Below are positions 45,751 to 50,036 of a stretch of 50,036 bases of DNA, one piece after another. The DNA is from Paenibacillus sp. (lineage in GTDB: Bacteria; Bacillota; Bacilli; Paenibacillales; Paenibacillaceae): contig JAFWEX010000040.1 in assembly GCA_017512705.1 (NCBI GenBank), positions 1 to 50,036 on the forward strand, written 5' to 3'. Position 1 is the stretch's first letter. Every line of letters begins with the position of its first letter. Under the pieces are notes generated by a model. That model saw only the letters and a list, made by a program, of their open reading frames with translations, was not told the origin of the DNA and did not search any database. The position numbers were made by a program, and so were the translations under genes.

Positions 45751-48543
45751 TCAGCCTGTATTTCGTAATCCTGCTGCAATACCGTTGATGGTTAGCAGTA
45801 CTTCTCTAAGCAATTCTGTATCATCTTCACCACGTTCACGCATGTCTCGCAGCTCACTCAGAAGCTGTACTTGCATGTAGGAGAGTGGATCAACGTATGG
45901 GTTACGTAAACGAATCGACTCCTGAATAACAGGTACATCATCCAAAATTTCAGCTTCGCCCGTAATTTTTAGGATAAGCTCTTTGGTAAGCTTGAATTCC
46001 GCTTTGATTTGACCGAAGATGCGATCACGAGCCTCCTTATTGGAAGTCATGGCCGAATACTCCTTGGCTATGACGAGATCTGCTTTGGCTATCGCCATCT
46101 GTACCGTATCAATTAGTGTACGGAAAAACGGGAAGTTGTTATACATGTCTTTCAGAACGTTCAGATTTTCTTCTTTGTTCTGATAGTAGCTTTGCAACCC
46201 TGTACCTGCCGCATACCATGCCGGAAGCAAGTAACGGCTTTGAGTCCAAGCAAATACCCATGGGATCGCACGCAAGTCCTCAAACTTGTCACTATTTTTC
46301 CGTTTCGATGGACGTGAGCCAATGTTTAGCTCACCTACCTCCGGAAGTGGTGTAGATTCTTTGAAGAACGCGAAGAAGTCGGGGTCACGGAAGATGAGAT
46401 CCTGATACTTCGTCAATGACACTTGTGAGATCTCCTTGATGATCTCATCCCAAGCCTGCTCAGAAGCTGACTCTTGGGGCTCCAGACCGTTAAGAGCTGC
46501 TGTAATGAGTGCTGAAGTGGCCTGTTCCAGACTGCGGTAAGCAATCCCCTGGAGAGAGTAACGAGAGGAAATAACCTCGCCTTGCTCTGTAATCTTGATC
46601 CCGCCACCAATCGTATGCGGCGGTTGAGCAAGAATACTGCGGTTCAGCGGCATACCGCCGCGTCCAAGCGCACCACCACGTCCGTGGAAAAACTTCAGCT
46701 TGACGCCATGTTCATTGCCAACAGCCGTAATTGCATTCATCGCTACACGCAGTTCCCAGTTTGCAGTAACTACTCCGCCATCTTTATTACTGTCGGAGTA
46801 ACCGAGCATAATTTCATGAAGCTCGTTACGCCCTTTAACACTTGAACGATATACAGGCAGATTAAACAACCTCCGCATAATATCAGATGCTGCATGAAGG
46901 TCATCAATCGTCTCAAAGAGCGGAACAGCCTGTAATGTAGAGTTGACTTCACCATCTGTTCCTTTGGAGAATAGACCAACCTCTTTGGCAAACACCATCA
47001 CTTCAAGCAAATCACTTGCCCCTTGCGTCATACTAATCAGGTAACTCGTGATGCAACTTGTACCGAATTCATTCTGCGCACGTTTAATGGTGCGGAATAC
47101 ATCCAGACACTCTCTAGTCCCTTCCGTGTATTGATGGTAAGGAGAAGTAAGAGGCCTTGGATCATCCAGCAATCGAGCAAGCAGATCAATCTTTCCATCC
47201 TCTGTCAGACGTGCATAATCATCTACAATTTTCATTTTAGCCAGAATTTCTGACATCGCATTTTCATGCTCTTTGCTGTGCTGACGCACATCTAAGGCTG
47301 CTGTGTGGAAACCGAACAGTTCAACCTGACGAATCATTTTGCGAACGGTTGTATCAGCGACATAGTCAGCAAAATGATGGCGAAGACTGCGGTCAATAAT
47401 TAACAAATCGTCTATCAGCTCTTGAGGATTGTGATAACGATCTGGCTGACCTTCTTTGTTCTCATCAAGAACGTTGTTCAGCTTGGCAATCATGTAAGCC
47501 AGTTTAATGCGATAAGGCTCTTTTTCATTACGCCAAATGTCCCTTTTTTCCAAAGTAACACAGCTACGATCTTGCTCAATTGACTGCGCCAGTTCATCCG
47601 AGATATGAATGATGTTGGTGCTGAAACTGAGGTGATCCATTAGTTCAATCATAATCCGCTGATACTCACGCAAGGCGAGCTTGCGCTGCATGAGCAACGT
47701 CTGCCATGTTACATCTGAAGTTACCGAAGGATTTCCATCTCGGTCTCCACCAATCCAGGAACCGAAACGCAAATACGTCGGCACATGCCAATCATGGTCT
47801 GGATAATATTTATTCAAGCAACGTTCCAACTCTTGATATACATCCGGAAGTACATGAAACAATGTTTCATGAAAGTAATACATTCCGTTACGCACTTCAT
47901 CAAGTACAGTAGGTTTACGATCACGCAGTTCGTCTGTCTGCCATAGGGTAATGACCTCATTAAGTAGCTTCTCCCGCAGCTGTTCACGTTCACGCAACGT
48001 CAGCGTAGGATTATCGAGCAGCATGACATCTTCGGAAATCCGTTTATGAATATCCAGAATAACCCGGCGCATTGCCTCGGTTGGATGAGCTGTCATTACG
48101 AGCTCCAGAGATAAATCATCCAGAATCTCTTCTACTTGGGTATGGGACAGTCCACGTTCTTTCAGGTCTTGTACTGCTTTTTCAATTGAACCTGGCTGTA
48201 CAGTATCTCCCGCAGAACGCTCATAGTCCCGTTTACGCCGAATCCGATGGTTTTGTTCAGCAATATTAACTAATTGAAAATAAATAGCGAAAGCCCGAAT
48301 AACTTGGTGACGATTGTCCGAGTCTAACTCCTTAATCATCGTTTTGAACTCTTCATACAGTTCCGGCAAAAACTCTGCACGCAATGATTTGCTCGTTTCA
48401 CGAATCTTCTCAACGATATCCAGAAGCTCCGTGCCACCTTGATGGACAAGAACTTCTCCGAGTATATTGCCCAGGAACCGCACGTCTCGCCGGAGCAGGT
48501 TGTTAGATTGGCTTTTGCTGGCGGTTACCATAGTTTCAGTCAT
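45751..48543 (-). CDS. ppc: Phosphoenolpyruvate carboxylase
   Basis: A 930-residue enzyme that adds bicarbonate to phosphoenolpyruvate to make oxaloacetate, replenishing the TCA cycle and the aspartate family, which includes the aspartate-semialdehyde precursor of Dab. Signature motifs seen: TAHPTEAMRR with the first catalytic His, GYSDSNKDGG, FHGRGGALGRGG, and the C-terminal RNTG. Length is standard for bacteria. I start at the ATG at 48543 (GGGAGG nine bases upstream, MTETMVTAS); 22 more codons are open but lack a ribosome site. It appears to be a single-gene unit with its own terminator, next to sigW but not part of that operon. Confidence 0.97.
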   Translation of the reverse strand: MTETMVTASKSQSNNLLRRDVRFLGNILGEVLVHQGGTELLDIVEKIRETSKSLRAEFLPELYEEFKTMIKELDSDNRHQVIRAFAIYFQLVNIAEQNHRIRRKRDYERSAGDTVQPGSIEKAVQDLKERGLSHTQVEEILDDLSLELVMTAHPTEAMRRVILDIHKRISEDVMLLDNPTLTLREREQLREKLLNEVITLWQTDELRDRKPTVLDEVRNGMYYFHETLFHVLPDVYQELERCLNKYYPDHDWHVPTYLRFGSWIGGDRDGNPSVTSDVTWQTLLMQRKLALREYQRIMIELMDHLSFSTNIIHISDELAQSIEQDRSCVTLEKRDIWRNEKEPYRIKLAYMIAKLNNVLDENKEGQPDRYHNPQELIDDLLIIDRSLRHHFADYVADTTVRKMIRQVELFGFHTAALDVRQHSKEHENAMSEILAKMKIVDDYARLTEDGKIDLLARLLDDPRPLTSPYHQYTEGTRECLDVFRTIKRAQNEFGTSCITSYLISMTQGASDLLEVMVFAKEVGLFSKGTDGEVNSTLQAVPLFETIDDLHAASDIMRRLFNLPVYRSSVKGRNELHEIMLGYSDSNKDGGVVTANWELRVAMNAITAVGNEHGVKLKFFHGRGGALGRGGMPLNRSILAQPPHTIGGGIKITEQGEVISSRYSLQGIAYRSLEQATSALITAALNGLEPQESASEQAWDEIIKEISQVSLTKYQDLIFRDPDFFAFFKESTPLPEVGELNIGSRPSKRKNSDKFEDLRAIPWVFAWTQSRYLLPAWYAAGTGLQSYYQNKEENLNVLKDMYNNFPFFRTLIDTVQMAIAKADLVIAKEYSAMTSNKEARDRIFGQIKAEFKLTKELILKITGEAEILDDVPVIQESIRLRNPYVDPLSYMQVQLLSELRDMRERGEDDTELLREVLLTINGIAAGLRNTG

Positions 48544-49129
48544 GCTTATCCTCCCATCTGATCGTTCCATTCGTACACGTGTGTTTGACACCTTCATAAC
48601 ATCATACAATAAAATGGTACGAAAATCTTTATTTTTCTACTAGAAAAAATGGGGTTTATCCCCGATTTACAGCACAAAAACACGCTTTTTTATTCATTTT
48701 CTTATTCTGCTTTAATGAATGGTCATATACTGTCACATAAAACCTTCTAACGTACTTAACATACTTCGTATGCCTCATACCTATTCTAAAATATTTATAA
48801 TTATACAGTCAATTTGAATAGAACTGAGGTGTACATTAGAAAATTTCCGTTCTTCAGTTTCCATTCATTAATAGCAGAGTGCTCCAAAGAAACATGACCG
48901 GCAAAGCAAGCTTTTGTATACTTTACCACAGTGATGCAATAAATTAAAGATGAAATTTTAAAATTCTAACACTTAAGGTCGAGTTTTTAGTATTTTTTAA
49001 CCATTTATTTGTCTTTCCTTATCATTTTAGTTCCCCCATAAGTTAACACTCCTCCTGCTACATAATGTTCTTGCGAATTTGGGCAGATTACTTGGTAGTT
49101 CGTACAAAGAAAAAGGAGGAATTCACATC
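48544..49129. other. Intergenic region between ppc and the small secreted protein gene
   Basis: AT-rich divergent spacer that must hold promoters for both flanking genes. On the minus strand a TATGAT near 48605 could be a -10 for ppc, but with a poor -35. A short GGGG-ATAAA-CCCC hairpin followed by six T lies near 48645-48665. On the plus strand no convincing promoter was found. No gene is recognised. Confidence 0.4.
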
Positions 49130-49480
49130 ATGAAAAAAGCCACAACAATTGTTGCCTCAATGCTTCTGGTTTCCGCAATGGCAGGTTCTGCTGGTGCAGA
49201 GGGTTACATGCCTAACGGCACTGACGCCAATGGTACACGTGTCCAATCGTATCAGAACAGTAATTACATGGACCGAACAAACAGCAACCTAAACATGAAT
49301 ATGGATGGTAACTATCGTACAAACGGAAATTACCGCAACAATGGGGATTACCGCACAAAAAGCGTTCGTACGAACGCAGCTACCACGGACCGTGGAACGA
49401 ACTGGGGATGGCTTGGTTTGCTGGGCCTATTTGGTTTAGCTGGTATGCGTAAGAGAGCAACAGATCATCACGAGCGTTAA
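49130..49480 (+). CDS. Small secreted protein with C-terminal WGxxGxxG segment
   Basis: A 116-residue protein of unknown function. The signal peptide is MKKATTIVASMLLVSAMAGS, with likely cleavage after AGA. The mature part is rich in Asn, Tyr, Arg and Thr, with repeated NYRTNG/NYRNNG/DYRTK units (about residues 62-78). The C-terminal segment WGWLGLLGLFGLAGMRKR is Gly/Leu-rich with a basic tail, like the WGxxGxxG family of small bacterial proteins. The tail may be membrane-inserting or a sorting signal. The start is firm: AAAGGAGG ten bases before the ATG; the frame is open 17 codons further upstream without a site. It is the only plus-strand protein gene I accept in the window. A strong hairpin follows at 49560. 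Confidence 0.85.
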   Translation: MKKATTIVASMLLVSAMAGSAGAEGYMPNGTDANGTRVQSYQNSNYMDRTNSNLNMNMDGNYRTNGNYRNNGDYRTKSVRTNAATTDRGTNWGWLGLLGLFGLAGMRKRATDHHER

Positions 49481-49513
49481 TATAAGGGTGATATTGTAAA
49501 AAGAAAATCTTTC

Positions 49514-49549
49514 GCTACACGCTTATTCATAACCGAGCGTAGCGTATAG
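49514..49549. repeat. Inverted repeat downstream of the small secreted protein gene
   Basis: CGCTACACGCT and AGCGTAGCG pair with a two-base bulge around a 12-base loop. It has no T-run and may be part of the 3' UTR of the gene. Confidence 0.4.
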
Positions 49550-49559
49550 AAGCTAAGAC

Positions 49560-49599
49560 AGCCAAAACCTCTGTAGCGGCTCCGACAGAGGTTTTGGCT
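49560..49599 (+). terminator. Perfect 15-bp hairpin, probable terminator
   Basis: AGCCAAAACCTCTGT (49560-49574) and ACAGAGGTTTTGGCT (49585-49599) pair perfectly around a 10-base loop. The T-run after it is weak (CTCTTAG). About 80 bases past the stop of the small secreted protein gene, it most likely ends that transcript. Confidence 0.6.
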
Positions 49600-49677
49600 C
49601 TTAGAATACATAAGTTGCGATCAACCCTCCAGATCGCCTTCTGGACACTGCACATTGAATTTTTTTCTCTTCTGACT

Positions 49678-49712
49678 AAAACAAAAAGCCTCTGCTATAT
49701 GCAGAGACTTTG
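49678..49712 (-). terminator. Terminator of the tRNA array
   Basis: The minus strand reads AAAGTCTCTGC, loop ATATA, GCAGAGGCTTTTTGTTTT. A good stem with one mismatch and a U-rich tail lies directly after tRNA-Gly(TCC). Confidence 0.85.
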
Positions 49713-49725
49713 ATCTTAATCCGTA

Positions 49726-49796
49726 AGCGGGTGATGGGAATCGAACCCACGCTATTAGCTTGGAAGGCTAAAGTTCTACCATTGAACTACACCCGC
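49726..49796 (-). tRNA. tRNA-Gly (anticodon TCC)
   Basis: A full cloverleaf on the minus strand: acceptor GCGGGTG/CACCCGC, D-arm GTTC..GAAC, anticodon loop CTTCCAA with TCC, T-loop TTCGATT, discriminator T. The 3' CCA is not encoded. It is the last gene of the array before the terminator. Confidence 0.96.
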
Positions 49797-49807
49797 ACAA
49801 AGCAAAA

Positions 49808-49881
49808 TCGGGATGACACGATTTGAACATGCGACCCCCTGGTCCCAAACCAGGTGCTCTACCAAGCTGAGCTACATCCCG
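49808..49881 (-). tRNA. tRNA-Pro (anticodon TGG)
   Basis: Minus-strand cloverleaf: acceptor CGGGATG/CATCCCG, anticodon stem CCTGG/CCAGG around loop TTTGGGA with TGG, T-loop TTCAAAT, discriminator A. The 3' CCA is not encoded. Confidence 0.96.
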
Positions 49882-49899
49882 ATATGTAAGGTAATATGG

Positions 49900-49973
49900 C
49901 GCGCCCTGAGAGATTCGAACTCCCGGCCTTTTGATTCGTAGTCAAACGCTCTATCCAGCTGAGCTAAGGGCGC
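49900..49973 (-). tRNA. tRNA-Arg (anticodon ACG)
   Basis: Minus-strand cloverleaf: acceptor GCGCCCT/AGGGCGC, anticodon stem TTTGA/TCAAA around loop CTACGAA with ACG, T-loop TTCGAAT, discriminator G. The CCA end is encoded (49897-49899). Confidence 0.96.
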
Positions 49974-49982
49974 AAATATTGG

Positions 49983-50036
49983 AGCGGAAGACGGGAATCG
50001 AACCCGCGACCCTCGCCTTGGCAAGGCGATGCTCTA
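49983..50036 (-). tRNA. tRNA-Gly (anticodon GCC), 5' part beyond window
   Basis: The minus strand shows TAGAGC of the D-arm, anticodon stem TCGCC/GGCGA around loop TTGCCAA with GCC, T-loop TTCGATT and acceptor CTTCCGC with discriminator T. An encoded CCA follows (49980-49982). The acceptor 5' strand and most of the D-arm lie past the right edge. Confidence 0.93.

Noticed and set aside
1-50036. CRISPR array or intact insertion sequence
   Set aside because: No evenly spaced short direct repeats and no intact transposase with terminal repeats were seen. The long repeats are homologous NRPS domains.

Overview
The window reads as chromosomal DNA of a Paenibacillus, most likely of the P. polymyxa group. 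Two things point there. One is a polymyxin-type non-ribosomal peptide synthetase (NRPS) locus. The other is a Bacillales housekeeping block (sigW-rsiW-cdaA-cdaR-glmM-glmS with a glmS ribozyme) that keeps the Bacillus subtilis gene order. All protein genes are on the minus strand except one small secreted-protein gene near the right end. The genus is inferred from gene content and is not proven.

Bases 1-36739 (minus strand, read right to left) hold the antibiotic locus. It starts with a diaminobutyrate aminotransferase (ectB, 35456-36739), which makes the unusual monomer 2,4-diaminobutyrate (Dab). Next come a four-module synthetase (pmxA-like, 19947-34724), a one-module synthetase with a thioesterase (pmxB-like, 16466-19780), two ABC exporters with overlapping genes (pmxC- and pmxD-like), and the first 4294 codons of a second giant synthetase (pmxE-like), which runs off the left edge. 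Gene order, sizes and specificity residues match polymyxin synthetase. In that system PmxE makes residues 1-5, PmxA residues 6-9, and PmxB adds Thr10 and cyclises. Specificity residues read by eye give acyl-Dab1-Thr2-D-Dab3-(Dab4, by repeat similarity only)-[5 not visible]-D-hydrophobic6-Leu/Ile7-Dab8-Dab9-Thr10. The epimerase in module 3 and the Leu/Ile-type pocket in module 7 together suggest a D-Dab3 congener of the polymyxin B/E type.

Bases 36740-37566 separate the antibiotic locus from housekeeping genes. They hold the ectB leader, a possible extended -10 promoter, a small open frame overlapping the ectB start, and two terminators in tandem behind glmS.

Bases 37567-45508 carry glmS (with a clear sigma-A promoter and a self-cleaving glmS ribozyme), glmM, cdaR, cdaA, rsiW and sigW. 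These link amino-sugar supply for the cell wall, c-di-AMP synthesis and the envelope-stress sigma factor. A textbook sigma-W promoter lies between sigW and rsiW. PEP carboxylase (ppc) follows at 45751-48543.

The right end has a small secreted protein with a C-terminal WGxxGxxG-type segment (49130-49480), strong hairpins, and a minus-strand tRNA array: Gly-GCC (cut by the window end), Arg-ACG, Pro-TGG and Gly-TCC, closed by a terminator.
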